Counted from the first letter of the stretch, positions 8,545 through 17,202 are shown. The stretch: DNA of 64,000 bases from JBEKTY01 sp049515555 (GCA_049515555.1 JBEKTY010000014.1:1-64000); one strand, 5' to 3'. Program-made: numbers and translations. Notes: generated from the sequence alone by a model not told the origin.

Positions 8545-8636
8545 AAGTTAGGAGTTAGAAGTTAGAATGTCCGGCGGTGGGCGTTTGGCGGTCGGCTGCT
8601 TGACGAACGTAACTTCTAACTTCTAACTCCTAACTT
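8545..8636. terminator. 22-bp perfect inverted repeat between convergent genes
   Basis: 8545-8566 (aagttaggagttagaagtta...) is exactly complementary to 8615-8636, with further TAACTTC units up to 8647. Both arms are built of 7-bp TTAGAAG/TTAGGAG units. It lies between the stops of the protease fusion (+) and the glyoxalase-fold gene (-), so a bidirectional terminator role is plausible. Confidence 0.5.
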
Positions 8637-9110
8637 CTAACTTCTATTTCCTGCCCGTTCGTAGGCGCACAGTTCCAACAGGTTCTCCTCGGGATCGTGG
8701 CAGTAGGCCAGGCGTTTCCGCACGTCGGCGTAGTCCACCTGAGTGTCGGGCACCTGCTGAATGGGGCTCAACAGTGGTGCGCCGGCGGCCTGTAGTGCGG
8801 CCGCCACCCGCTCGATGTCCTGCACGCGGAAGGCGATGTGGCGGAGGCCCGGGGTATTGGGCGCGCCTAGCCCGGGGGGACGGTCCCGCTGCGGCCCACG
8901 ATAGCACAGCAGCTCCAGCGCCGGCCCGTCGGGCAGTTCCAGGAACGCCACGTCGGCCGTGACCCGCTCCAGGCGCGTCACGGCGTCGATCCACGGGCCG
9001 CTGATCGTGGCCTCGCGCGTGAGCCGCATCCCGAGAACGCCGCAATAGAAGGCGATCATGGCCTGCATGTCGCCGACAATGAGGTTCACGTGATCGATGC
9101 GCTCGAGCAT
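8637..9110 (-). CDS. VOC/glyoxalase-fold protein
   Basis: A 157-residue vicinal-oxygen-chelate protein with two beta-alpha-beta-beta-beta modules. The probable metal ligands are H7 (RIDHVNLIV), the Glu in ALELLCY, the His in LRHIAFRV and the Glu in NLLELCAYE. This is the layout of lactoylglutathione lyase, methylmalonyl-CoA epimerase and fosfomycin-resistance relatives; the substrate cannot be told. The ATG at 9110 has GGAGG 11 bp upstream; an upstream in-frame extension to 9521 crosses repeat DNA and is rejected. It converges on the protease-fusion gene. Confidence 0.8.
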   Translation of the reverse strand: MLERIDHVNLIVGDMQAMIAFYCGVLGMRLTREATISGPWIDAVTRLERVTADVAFLELPDGPALELLCYRGPQRDRPPGLGAPNTPGLRHIAFRVQDIERVAAALQAAGAPLLSPIQQVPDTQVDYADVRKRLAYCHDPEENLLELCAYERAGNRS

Positions 9111-9217
9111 GGTTCCGCCGTCCTCCCGCTGCGCCGCGGGATAGCCTGGTTGAAAGGATAGCGGAAAGCTCCCCGGGGTGCAAATCCCCCGTGACAGCGT
9201 GTGCTGGCAACTGCGCG

Positions 9218-9282
9218 GGGTGCCACTGCCGGCTCGTCCAGCAGTGCTTCTCACACTGCTGGACAAGCCAGCAGTGGCACCC
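9218..9282. repeat. Palindromic repeat, GGGTGCCACTG family
   Basis: Arms 9218-9246 (gggtgccactgccggctcgt...) and 9254-9282 (...gccagcagtggcaccc) are complementary with few mismatches, separated by a 7-bp loop. Related copies: 17239-17376 (arms 80 bp apart), 55271-55320 (right arm truncated), and a diverged one at 40420-40491. It lies in a 621-bp gene-free stretch (9111-9731) where nothing else was recognised. Confidence 0.75.
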
Positions 9283-9731
9283 AATCCCGGCGACCGATAT
9301 GTGTGTTTATCCGGTTGCACCGTGACTGCCGCGAGAATGGGGACAGTCCCCCGTGAACGGTTTCTTGCGTAGCCGCGGCCGGACCGTGCTTTTCCGCAAC
9401 CTCCAGAGAAACGCGACAAACGGTTTTCCCGGCACGATCCCGTGCGGAGGGTTGACCCGCCGCGGAAGGTCAACGCCTTCGGCGCGGGCGATTCAATCGC
9501 AAGAGCAGGCACATGGCGCATTTGCGGCGGTGTTTTGGGTTTTCCGGGGCGAATCAGCGGGAAAGCTCACGGTTCGTTTCGGCCGATTGCCGAATTGACC
9601 CACAGCACGACACCCACGTTGGCAAACCACAATACGGCCGCCGCGGCAACCCCGCGAGTCATGGAAGAAATCCCTTGTCCTGGCCACTTCGCCAACGTGG
9701 GTCATACCGCTCGGAAGGAAGGAACTCACCT

Positions 9732-10175
9732 ATGCGACCAATGTCGTGGGTCGGGATGGTGCTCTTGATCGGGTCGGCCGGCGGGGCGGCGCTGGCCGAC
9801 GAGCTTAACCCGGCGGCCCCCTGCTGCCGTCCACGAATTGCGGCCTTTTGCGGGCCGGCGTGCAGCACGCCCCCCGGTTTCACGCTCATGGCAAGCGGTT
9901 GCGTGTGCCCCTGCGCCGCCTGCGACAACGCCTGGAATTGCTTCTGTCAGCACTCGGCGCACTGGAAGGCAAAGTTGGCTCGGGTGGGCACTCGCGGGTG
10001 CTGTGACAGCGGGCCCGGCGGCCCGGCCTGCCCCTGCCTGGGAGACGATTACCAGGCCGGCCCGTACCCGGCGACGGCCGCTCCCAACGGCCTCCAGCCG
10101 GTCCCGCAGTTGCCCCTCGCTCCGGAGCCGCCCGTAATTCCCCTTCCGCCGCTGACACCCGGGCCGAAGCCCTAG
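9732..10175 (+). CDS. Cysteine-rich secreted hypothetical protein
   Basis: 147 residues: an N-terminal signal peptide (MSWVGMVLLIGSAGGAALAD), a mature part with about 17 cysteines (CVCPCAACDNAWNCFCQH, GPACPCLG) and a proline-rich tail (PLAPEPPVIPLPPLTPGPKP). Closely spaced cysteines suggest disulfides or metal binding in the periplasm. No family recognised. The ATG is preceded by GGAAGGAAGGAAC, a fair Shine-Dalgarno. Isolated gene; the next element downstream is a MITE-like repeat. Confidence 0.6.
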   Translation: MRPMSWVGMVLLIGSAGGAALADELNPAAPCCRPRIAAFCGPACSTPPGFTLMASGCVCPCAACDNAWNCFCQHSAHWKAKLARVGTRGCCDSGPGGPACPCLGDDYQAGPYPATAAPNGLQPVPQLPLAPEPPVIPLPPLTPGPKP

Positions 10176-10271
10176 ATCGGGCTTTACGAGGCGCCGGGTG
10201 GCCCCGCTCTTATCGCACCATTTGACAACGAAAGAAAAAGCACAAGAGGGCCCTGCGGAAGCCGCTACAGC

Positions 10272-10415
10272 CGGGATTATTCACCGAGGCTCGTAGTGAC
10301 CCGATTTATCGGGTCTGGAGAGTGCGAACAGGTCGGGGACCGCATGAATGCGGTCACTACGAACGGTCGGGGACCGCATGAATGCGGTCACTACGAACGA
10401 TTGGTGAATAATCCG
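10272..10415. mobile_element. Second MITE-like element with GGATTATTCAC ends
   Basis: cgggattattcacc (10272-10285) is mirrored by ggtgaataatccg (10403-10415), giving a 144-bp element, close to the 147 bp of the one at 5939-6085. Inside, a 34-bp unit (ggtcggggaccgcatgaatg...) is tandemly duplicated (about 10333-10400). The stop codon of the RluA-type gene lies inside it. Confidence 0.5.
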
Positions 10416-11127
10416 CTTTAGCCGTTCCGCCTCCTTCACCGCCGAGAATAAGCTTGTGGAAATACCCGGGCACTTTGGCGGCAAAGGTCAGCCGCTGGCC
10501 GCTGGCGGGATGTCTGAAGGAAAGCGACCGGGCGTGAAGTGCCAGCGCGGCGCAGGATTCCTGCGGGCGGCCATACTTCCTATCGCCCACGACGGGATGT
10601 CCGATACCGGCCAGATGCACGCGGATCTGGTTCTTCCTGCCCGTCAGCGGAGCGACTTCCAGCAAGGCGAACCGCTGCGTTTGTTTGAGGACTTTGTAGG
10701 CCGTGCGGGATAGTTTGCCCTGGCTGGGGTCGGACGTAGAGTACACGACGTGCGCTTTGTTCTCGGCCAGGTAGGTCGTAATGGTATCCGCGCTCTTCCG
10801 GCAGCGGCCGTGAACGACGGCCAGATACTTCTTCTCCACCTGACGCCACTCGCGTTGCAAACGGAACTTCGCCTCTTCGCTCTTGGCAAAGACGAGGACC
10901 CCGGAAGTCTCCCGGTCCAGCCGGTGTACGATGAACACGCGGTTACGGGAGCGGGCGCAGCCCTTGCGGACATAATCCGTCAGGATGAAGTAGACGGTGT
11001 GCGACTTGTCCCGCTCGGTGCCGACGGTCAAGAGCCCCGCCGGCTTGTCCACCACCAGGATGTCGCGGTCCTCGTGGAGTATCACCAGTCCGTGCGGCAT
11101 GGGCCCTGGACGGGAGCGTCTACCCAT
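10357..11127 (-). CDS. RluA-family pseudouridine synthase
   Basis: Converts uridine to pseudouridine in rRNA or tRNA. The 256-residue product has the family signature HRLDRETSGV with the catalytic Asp, the preceding ILVVDKPAGLLTVGT strand, and the C-terminal TGRKNQIRVHLAGIGHPVVGD motif. There is no S4 domain, so it is nearer to RluA/YqcB-type enzymes than RluD. GTG/ATG choice: ATG 11127 has GAGGG upstream; ATG 11100 is the alternative. The last 19 or so residues (DYSPIVRSDRIHAVPDRS) are encoded by the MITE-like element, so the original C-terminus was probably replaced. Confidence 0.88.
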   Translation of the reverse strand: MGRRSRPGPMPHGLVILHEDRDILVVDKPAGLLTVGTERDKSHTVYFILTDYVRKGCARSRNRVFIVHRLDRETSGVLVFAKSEEAKFRLQREWRQVEKKYLAVVHGRCRKSADTITTYLAENKAHVVYSTSDPSQGKLSRTAYKVLKQTQRFALLEVAPLTGRKNQIRVHLAGIGHPVVGDRKYGRPQESCAALALHARSLSFRHPASGQRLTFAAKVPGYFHKLILGGEGGGTAKADYSPIVRSDRIHAVPDRS

Positions 11128-11266
11128 GGCGATCCCTCGGTTAGGGTTAGGCGGGGATCGCGCGACCGGCAGTGGCCTTTGGCATGACCAGACTCCTGGT
11201 CTGGCAGCCCAGCCGAAGCCCAAGCTGCCGAAACCTTCGGGGCCGAGGCCCGCTGCTTGCAAAGCC

Positions 11267-11968
11267 TCAGCGGCGGTCCAGGGGACTGACTGATATTGCC
11301 TCTGACCCGATCTGCCGCAAAGTCCGCACGGCAAGTTCCCGGACCCGCGGCTCGCAGTCGCGAAGCAGCGGCGTCAGCCCTGGCACTGCCTCGGGCCCCA
11401 TCCCTTTTAATGTTTGGGCGGAATCAATAGCGACGTATCCATCTATATCTCGCAGCCGCTGGGCCAGGGCCGGTATGGCGGCCTTGGCCTCCGGCCCCAT
11501 TTCCCGCAGAGCGAAGGCGGCCGCCTGACGGACTGAAGCATCGCAATCCCGAAGCCGCTCGGCCATTGCGGGCACGGCGGCCTTGGCCTCCGGCCCGATC
11601 TGCCGCAACGTCCGCACGGCCAGCTCCCGCACCCGAGGCTCGCAGTCCCGAAGCAGTGGCACCAAGCTGGGCACGGCCTCCGGCCCCATCTTTCCTAACG
11701 TGTAGGAGGCATCAATAGCGACGTATCCGTCTACGTCTCGCAGCCGTTGGGCCAGGGCCGGTATGGCGGCCTTGGCCTCCGGCCCCATGTCCCGCAGAGC
11801 CAAGGCGGCGGCCTGACGGACCGAAGCATCGCAATCGCCAAGCCGCTCGGTCAGGGCGGATATGGCCACGTCGGCGAGATACGGAGGCCCGGCACGTGCT
11901 GTTCGGGTGAGCCCCCCACCGGCAGCCACGAGAATCATTATCGAGAGCAGCGCAAGTCGCCTCATCAT
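11267..11968 (-). CDS. Secreted HEAT-repeat protein
   Basis: 233 residues: signal peptide (LALLSIMILVAAGGGLTRTARA), then about six HEAT/PBS-lyase-type helical repeats of 32 residues (LRDCDASVRQAAALALRDMG, EPRVRELAVRTLRQIGPEAK). Three repeats form a 96-residue block present twice; the DNA is a 288-bp tandem near-duplication. HEAT proteins are scaffolds for protein-protein contacts; the partner is unknown. ATG 11968 follows a strong AAGGGGGAG. The last nine residues (ISVSPLDRR) do not fit the repeat, so the 3' end may have been cut. Confidence 0.8.
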   Translation of the reverse strand: MMRRLALLSIMILVAAGGGLTRTARAGPPYLADVAISALTERLGDCDASVRQAAALALRDMGPEAKAAIPALAQRLRDVDGYVAIDASYTLGKMGPEAVPSLVPLLRDCEPRVRELAVRTLRQIGPEAKAAVPAMAERLRDCDASVRQAAAFALREMGPEAKAAIPALAQRLRDIDGYVAIDSAQTLKGMGPEAVPGLTPLLRDCEPRVRELAVRTLRQIGSEAISVSPLDRR

Positions 11969-12033
11969 GTACTCCCCCTTTATTGCACACCCCTAATTTT
12001 ATCGTCGGGCGAGTGGGCGGTTATTCTTACCGG

Positions 12034-12170
12034 ACTTTTGCAAACTACTCCCCTCTCCCTTTGGGAGAGGGGCCGGGGCTGAGGGCTTGGAGAGGATACA
12101 CAGACATGAAGGGTGATTATTCAACCAACGGCCCTCACCCTAACCCTCTCCCGGAGGGAGAGGGGACATC
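12034..12170. repeat. Paired REP-like element, CCCTCTCCC family
   Basis: cccctctccctttgggagag... (12050-12085) faces gccctcaccctaaccctctc... (12131-12165) in inverted orientation about 45 bp apart, preceded by ggacttttgcaaa. The same layout, including the leader and the GAGGATA spacer, occurs at 36057-36202 and 55335-55453; single copies are at 52079-52113, 53235-53269 and 57064-57099. Confidence 0.8.
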
Positions 12171-12176
12171 AAGTGT

Positions 12177-13304
12177 TCAATTTACAATATTCCTCTTGCG
12201 CCATCGTTCCCAATCGTCTTGGGTCGCCTCGGCCATCGCCGCGGCGGCCTTCCACAGCCACTTGCCATACCGCGTTTGCAGGTCAGCTTGAATTGCGGCC
12301 TTGGCCTGACCGTCGCCCACGTGGACGTTGGCCGTTTCCTGACCCATGGCGTGCAAGAGCTTCTGCTCGTCATGGCCCTTCGGCAGGGCCGCCAGCTCGA
12401 CGCGGCTGCAATCGGGGGCCAGACGCCGGACGATCCACGAGCCGCTAAGCTGCACCCATGGGTCGAGCACGCGCACCGCCGTACCGAGGATCTTCTGGTA
12501 GAGAATCTCACCGGCTCCGAGCGCGGGCTTCTCCCACAGACAAGCTGAGACGGCCAGGGCCTTGGCCTCGCGGGCGATCAGACCGCCCCGCCAGTCGGCC
12601 AGGGCTACCAGTCGCTGCCGGCCCAGGCTCCCCAAGCCCGCGATCCGATGCACGAGCTTGTACGGCAGGCCCCGCTCCGGCAGCCATTGCTCCAGGGCGG
12701 CGAGCACCGCGGGGGCAATCGTCTCCGTGGTGACAGGCAACTTGTCGAGCTTGTCCCAGAAGGCCACCGGATCACGAAGATTGCCGTGGGCCAGGTCCCG
12801 GAGCCAATGATGCCGTTGGGCCAGTACGAATGGGCAGCCGCCTTGATCGAGCATCGCGCGGTAGCCCGCCAGGATGGCCTCGCACGCATCCTGGTCGTCC
12901 AACGACAGATGGTTCCCCTCGATCGCCAGGATGGCACTGGCGGCCAGCCGCAGCAGGTCGTTTGTGTAGGGCATGGGGTAGGCTTCGTCGAAGTCGTTGA
13001 TGCCCCAGATCAGCCGCCCTTCCGCGTCGCGCCAGGTGCCGAAGTTCTCGATATGCAGGTCGCCCACGCTGAGCACTGCCGGGGCGGCGGCCAGCTCAGG
13101 GCAGACCTCCGGCCAGCGCTGGACCCAGCGGTAGAACGTCGCCCGCAGGAACGGAAAGGGGCCTTCCGCCATCCGCTGGTGCTTGAGCTTCAGGTCCGCC
13201 GGGATCAGCGTGATTCGGTTTCCCAGCCAAGCCTCGTAGCCTTGGGTGGCCTGTTCGATATCGAGCGCAACCTTGACAATCGGCGGCGAATTGCTGAGCG
13301 GCAT
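12177..13304 (-). CDS. DUF2252 family protein
   Basis: 375 residues of the DUF2252 family, which shares elements with aminoglycoside-phosphotransferase/kinase folds but has no assigned reaction. The family signatures are clear: FLRATFYRWVQRWPE, VGDLHIENFGTWRDAEGRL (the GDxHxxN catalytic-loop-like motif) and WGINDFDEAYPMPYTNDL (DFDE in place of a kinase DFG). Length matches the shorter DUF2252 class. ATG 13304 has GAGGAAG upstream. Its stop directly abuts the REP pair at 12170. Alone in its orientation, so no operon partner. Confidence 0.85.
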   Translation of the reverse strand: MPLSNSPPIVKVALDIEQATQGYEAWLGNRITLIPADLKLKHQRMAEGPFPFLRATFYRWVQRWPEVCPELAAAPAVLSVGDLHIENFGTWRDAEGRLIWGINDFDEAYPMPYTNDLLRLAASAILAIEGNHLSLDDQDACEAILAGYRAMLDQGGCPFVLAQRHHWLRDLAHGNLRDPVAFWDKLDKLPVTTETIAPAVLAALEQWLPERGLPYKLVHRIAGLGSLGRQRLVALADWRGGLIAREAKALAVSACLWEKPALGAGEILYQKILGTAVRVLDPWVQLSGSWIVRRLAPDCSRVELAALPKGHDEQKLLHAMGQETANVHVGDGQAKAAIQADLQTRYGKWLWKAAAAMAEATQDDWERWRKRNIVN

Positions 13305-13597
13305 GTCCGGCTTCCTCATCGGCGCGAGTCAGGGAACAATGCATCGTCCGGTTTGGTAGATCTGAAACACCGCGGGATAGGCGCGAACGTTGAACTGCGG
13401 CATGAGCAGCCCGCCCTGGGTGTTGTGCTCTTATCGCCGTACAGCGGGACTGTTAGCAGCATCTATCATTATGCTATTCGCCGAGACGGTCAAGTCCTTG
13501 GAACTTGCGACGGTGCCCGAACGAAGATATCCTGGAAGGGCGTGTGCCATTGACGGCATTTCGTGTGCCGGTACCTCCATTTCCGCGTTTCTCAGCG

Positions 13598-15910
13598 ATG
13601 AACATCAAGATCGATGGGAGTACTTTGTTGGTGCGATTGTGCATCGCGATCGCCGTGCTTGCCGTGGGCCGCGCGACGGGAATTGGCCAAGAAGTCAGCC
13701 CGGAAGCCGAAACCGTCGCTCCCCCGGCTGGTCCGCCCTTGGGCTCGCCCGGATTCATGCCCACGCCTCAGCGGCCCCTCGGCTGGCGCGGCGACTGGAG
13801 CGGGCGGTTCCCTGGCGCCACGCCGCCCATGCGCTGGAGCCGGCGGGTCAAGGGCATCACGTCCAAGATCCGGTACCAGGCGGAGAAACCCGCGGGCGAC
13901 CCCGGCGCCGACAGCCGTCAGTTGGAGTACTTCACGATCAAGGAGTGGCTGGTGGCCGGGCCTTTCGCCGTGGCAGACCCCGCGAAGGACATCGACCAGG
14001 ATTTCCTGGGCGGCGAAGAGAGGATCGAGCCGGCTAAGGGGGCCCTGGCGGGCCACGCCACGTGGAAGCCCCTTCGCGTCGGCATCGAAACCCAAAGCTG
14101 CCACTATCACAACGAAGGCACCTGCGGCGATCTCAACGTCGATTTCGTGTACCTCTTCGGCAACCTGCCCGCCCACGGGCCCATCAAAACCCTCGACGTG
14201 CCGCTGGACAACAAGGTGGCTTACGCGCACACGTATTTTCATTCGCCTTCTGCCGGCGAAGTTATGCTGCGGGTCAACTACGCGGCCGCCGCCGTCAAGG
14301 TGTTCGTCAATGGCCGGGCCGTCTCGATCAAGCCCGGCCAGGAGGTCAAGGTCGGCATGAAGAAGGGCTGGAATCGCCTGTTGGTGAAGGCCGCCAGTGG
14401 CGCGGCCGCCGTGCCCGAGGGCCAAAACCCCTGGGTCAGCCGCTGGCGGTTCGCAGCCTACCTGGAGCCGCTCCCGCCGCTCTCGTACGAGACCCGGAAT
14501 ATTGTCTGGATGACCAAGATGACCGGGCGGAGCATGTCGGGCTCGATCGTGGTGGGCGGCCGCATCTACATCGGCTCGGGCATGACCGACCTCGTGTGCC
14601 TCGACAAGCAGACCGGAAAGATCCTGTGGCTGCGGTCCAACACGCCTTACCACGCCCTGACACGCGTGCAGCGCGCCGCCGAGCCGAGAATCAAAGAGAA
14701 GATCGAGCCCCTGGTCGCAAAGCTCGACGCCCTGAACGATGAGGCGGTCGAGAGAATCAATGCGGCCGTCTCCCCGGCGGGCTTGTCCTCGGACCAGCAG
14801 TCGGAACTGGACCAGACGCTAAAGGCCAAGGCCGACGCCGAGCGGGCCGTCCACGATGCCTTCGCGGCAATCGACCGCAAGAAGTACCCGCGGATGTACC
14901 ACAACGAGGTCTCCGCCAGCAACGCCACGCCGCTTAGCGACGGCAAGTACGTATACTGGGCCTGCGGCGGCGGAATGAAGGGCCCGGGCGCTCACGTCAT
15001 CGCTTGTTTCGACCTCGACGGCAAACGGGCGTGGAGCTGGCACGACGGCGGATCTCTGGGCTCCACGGAACACGGCAACCACATGTCGCCCAACCTCGTC
15101 GACGGCCGGTTGATATACGCGGCCAACGGGACGCTCCTGGCGCTGGACGCCCAGAGCGGCAAGGAACTGTGGCGGAACTGCCCCGACGATTGGCAAAACA
15201 CGGGCCATGGCAGCAATTCGCCGCTGGTCGTCAGGATTGGCGGCGCCGGCGCCATCGTCCAGATCAGGTACATCCACCGCGCCAGCGACGGCACGGTGCT
15301 CTGCCCCAGCAACCTGGACATCTGGGGCATCCTGACACCCATCGTCCACCGCGGCGTGATTTTCAACCCCTGCCATTGGCACGGCTTCAAGGACCCGGTG
15401 TCGTTTGTGGGCGTGAAACTCCCCGCGGGCATCAGCGCCGGCGCCAAGACCAAGACGGTCCTGGACATGGACGGAAAGGACGTCACGATGCCCGTCCGGG
15501 CCGAGGGCCCCATTTTCATGGTCGCCTCGCCGCTGTATGTCAACGGCGTCGTGTATTCGATCGAAATGGGCGGCGGGCTGGCCGCCGTAGACACCGTCGC
15601 CCAAAAGGCGCTCTTCCGACAGTACCTGGACGGCTACAACCGCTACAATCGGTTCCTGTACGGCGTCGCCGCCAGCCCCACGCTGGCAGGCAGGAACATC
15701 TACATCACCGACGACGCCGGCTACACGCACGTCATTCAGCCCGGGCCGCGGCTGGAGGAAGTGGGCCGCAACGTAATCGAGAACATCCACCTTTCGGGCC
15801 TGGGCGGCAACCCGTGCAAGCAGGAATCGTTCTACACCTCGCCCTTCTTCGAGGGCCAACGCATGTACCTGCGCGGCGAAGAGTATCTATATTGCGTTGG
15901 GCGGGAATGA
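13598..15910 (+). CDS. Secreted PQQ-like beta-propeller protein (large)
   Basis: 770 residues with a signal peptide (LVRLCIAIAVLAVGRATG). A beta-sandwich-like N-terminal part (about 130-290: YFTIKEWLVAGPF, FVNGRAVSIKPGQEVKVG) is followed by propeller blades of the PQQ/quinoprotein type with W-motif-like ends (LVCLDKQTGKILWLRS, LLALDAQSGKELWRNC, YLYCVGRE). A charged helical insertion of about 75 residues (PRIKEKIEPLVAKLDALNDE) separates two blades. Such proteins act outside the cytoplasm, usually as structural propellers rather than active dehydrogenases. ATG 13598 is chosen for the signal peptide; the Shine-Dalgarno is poor. Its stop overlaps a possible ATG of the next gene. Confidence 0.82.
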   Translation: MNIKIDGSTLLVRLCIAIAVLAVGRATGIGQEVSPEAETVAPPAGPPLGSPGFMPTPQRPLGWRGDWSGRFPGATPPMRWSRRVKGITSKIRYQAEKPAGDPGADSRQLEYFTIKEWLVAGPFAVADPAKDIDQDFLGGEERIEPAKGALAGHATWKPLRVGIETQSCHYHNEGTCGDLNVDFVYLFGNLPAHGPIKTLDVPLDNKVAYAHTYFHSPSAGEVMLRVNYAAAAVKVFVNGRAVSIKPGQEVKVGMKKGWNRLLVKAASGAAAVPEGQNPWVSRWRFAAYLEPLPPLSYETRNIVWMTKMTGRSMSGSIVVGGRIYIGSGMTDLVCLDKQTGKILWLRSNTPYHALTRVQRAAEPRIKEKIEPLVAKLDALNDEAVERINAAVSPAGLSSDQQSELDQTLKAKADAERAVHDAFAAIDRKKYPRMYHNEVSASNATPLSDGKYVYWACGGGMKGPGAHVIACFDLDGKRAWSWHDGGSLGSTEHGNHMSPNLVDGRLIYAANGTLLALDAQSGKELWRNCPDDWQNTGHGSNSPLVVRIGGAGAIVQIRYIHRASDGTVLCPSNLDIWGILTPIVHRGVIFNPCHWHGFKDPVSFVGVKLPAGISAGAKTKTVLDMDGKDVTMPVRAEGPIFMVASPLYVNGVVYSIEMGGGLAAVDTVAQKALFRQYLDGYNRYNRFLYGVAASPTLAGRNIYITDDAGYTHVIQPGPRLEEVGRNVIENIHLSGLGGNPCKQESFYTSPFFEGQRMYLRGEEYLYCVGRE

Positions 15911-15924
15911 GGAGATTCCCGCCC

Positions 15925-17088
15925 ATGAAACTCGGCGTCAAATGGCTGTTGACGATGCTTGTTGCGTGCCAGTTGGCCGCGGCCGCCCAGTGCAAAGTGC
16001 TTGCCGCCGACCAAGCCCCGCAATGGGCCGCGCCCCCGGCTGCCGCCGATCAGCAACCCTCGCCCGAGCGTCCCGTCGGCTGGCGGGCACAAGGCGACGG
16101 TCAGTACCCGTCGGCCGATCCGGTTACCAAGTGGTCGGCGAAAGAGAATGTCCTGTGGCGAACCGATGTCGGCGCGGGCCACTCCTCGCCCATTGTGGTC
16201 GGCCGGCGCGTACTTGTCACGGCCGAGCCCGACGTTCTGGTTTGTCTGGACTTGGCAAGCGGCAGGGAACTGTGGCGCAAGGTCCACAGGCTGTCCGACC
16301 TGCCGGCCGCACTCGGTGCCCAAGCCCCGAAGCAGGCCGAGCATTATGGCGACGCCACGCCCACCCCGGTGAGCGATGGGAAATGGGTTTGGGTGTTCTT
16401 CAACACGGGCATTGTGGCCTGCCATGACTTGGCGGGAAAATGTCGCTGGCTGAACTGGTATGACATGCGGCTGGCCACCGGCTATGGACGAACCGCGTCG
16501 CCGCTGTTGGTGGGCCAGCGGTTGCTGGTGCATTTTGGGCCCCTGGTATGCCTGGAGGCGGCCACGGGAAAAATGTTATGGCAGAACCCCGGCGCCAAGG
16601 CGGCTTACGGCACGCCGGCCCCGGCGCGCATCGGCGACGTGGACGTGGTCGTTACTCCCAAAGGCCAGATCGTGCGCATCGCCGACGGCAAGATCCTGGC
16701 CACGGGCTTGGGCCCCTGCGGCTACACCAGCCCGGTCGTGCTGGGCGGCGTGGTATACTGCATCGACCGCGACATGTCGGCGGTGCAACTTCCCAAGGAA
16801 TCCGGCGAGCGAATCGAAGGCCGGGAACTCTGGGCCGCGGAGCTCGAAGGAGAGTTCTTCGCCTCGCCATTGATCCATGACGGCCGAATCTATGCCGTGG
16901 ATCGGTCGGCCAACTACTTCGTAATCGACGCTGCCAGCGGCAAGACCCTTTTGAAGACCACGCTGGAACTGGCCCCCGCCGGCCGCGCCGACGGACCCAA
17001 CATCTACACAAGCCTCTGCCTGGCGGGAAAGCACATCTTCGTCGGCAACGACGCGGGCCAATCCATGCTGCTGGAGCCGGGCGATTAA
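15925..17088 (+). CDS. Secreted PQQ-like beta-propeller protein, ended early by an in-frame stop
   Basis: 387 residues: signal peptide (KWLLTMLVACQLAAAAQCKV), then PQQ-type blades (VLVCLDLASGRELWRKVH, LVCLEAATGKMLWQNPG, YFVIDAASGKTLLKTT). It follows the larger propeller gene by 14 bp and ends SMLLEPGD before TAA at 17086-17088. The same frame stays open for 37 more codons and encodes the expected closing strand (SPAFIGRRMLIRGGKLLYCIG), which parallels the end of the upstream protein. The stop is therefore probably a nonsense mutation, leaving the last blade incomplete, unless read through. An upstream ATG at 15907 is possible; 15925 is nearer the signal peptide and has AGGAG 11 bp upstream. 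Confidence 0.8.
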   Translation: MKLGVKWLLTMLVACQLAAAAQCKVLAADQAPQWAAPPAAADQQPSPERPVGWRAQGDGQYPSADPVTKWSAKENVLWRTDVGAGHSSPIVVGRRVLVTAEPDVLVCLDLASGRELWRKVHRLSDLPAALGAQAPKQAEHYGDATPTPVSDGKWVWVFFNTGIVACHDLAGKCRWLNWYDMRLATGYGRTASPLLVGQRLLVHFGPLVCLEAATGKMLWQNPGAKAAYGTPAPARIGDVDVVVTPKGQIVRIADGKILATGLGPCGYTSPVVLGGVVYCIDRDMSAVQLPKESGERIEGRELWAAELEGEFFASPLIHDGRIYAVDRSANYFVIDAASGKTLLKTTLELAPAGRADGPNIYTSLCLAGKHIFVGNDAGQSMLLEPGD

Positions 17089-17202
17089 CTGACCGTCGTG
17101 GCCGCCAACTCGCTGCCGGCCGGCTCGGGCGCAAGCCCCGCCTTCATCGGCCGGCGGATGCTCATCCGCGGTGGCAAGCTCCTGTATTGCATCGGGCAGT
17201 GA
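17089..17202 (+). pseudogene. Severed C-terminal tail of the propeller protein
   Basis: In frame with the preceding gene after its TAA; 37 codons to TGA at 17200-17202. Encodes the family's closing segment ending LLYCIGQ, so this is the lost 3' end rather than a separate gene. Confidence 0.75.

Noticed and set aside
8640..9521. Long start of the glyoxalase-fold gene at 9521
   Set aside because: The added 137 residues cross palindromic repeat DNA and do not match the family; ATG 9110 fits.
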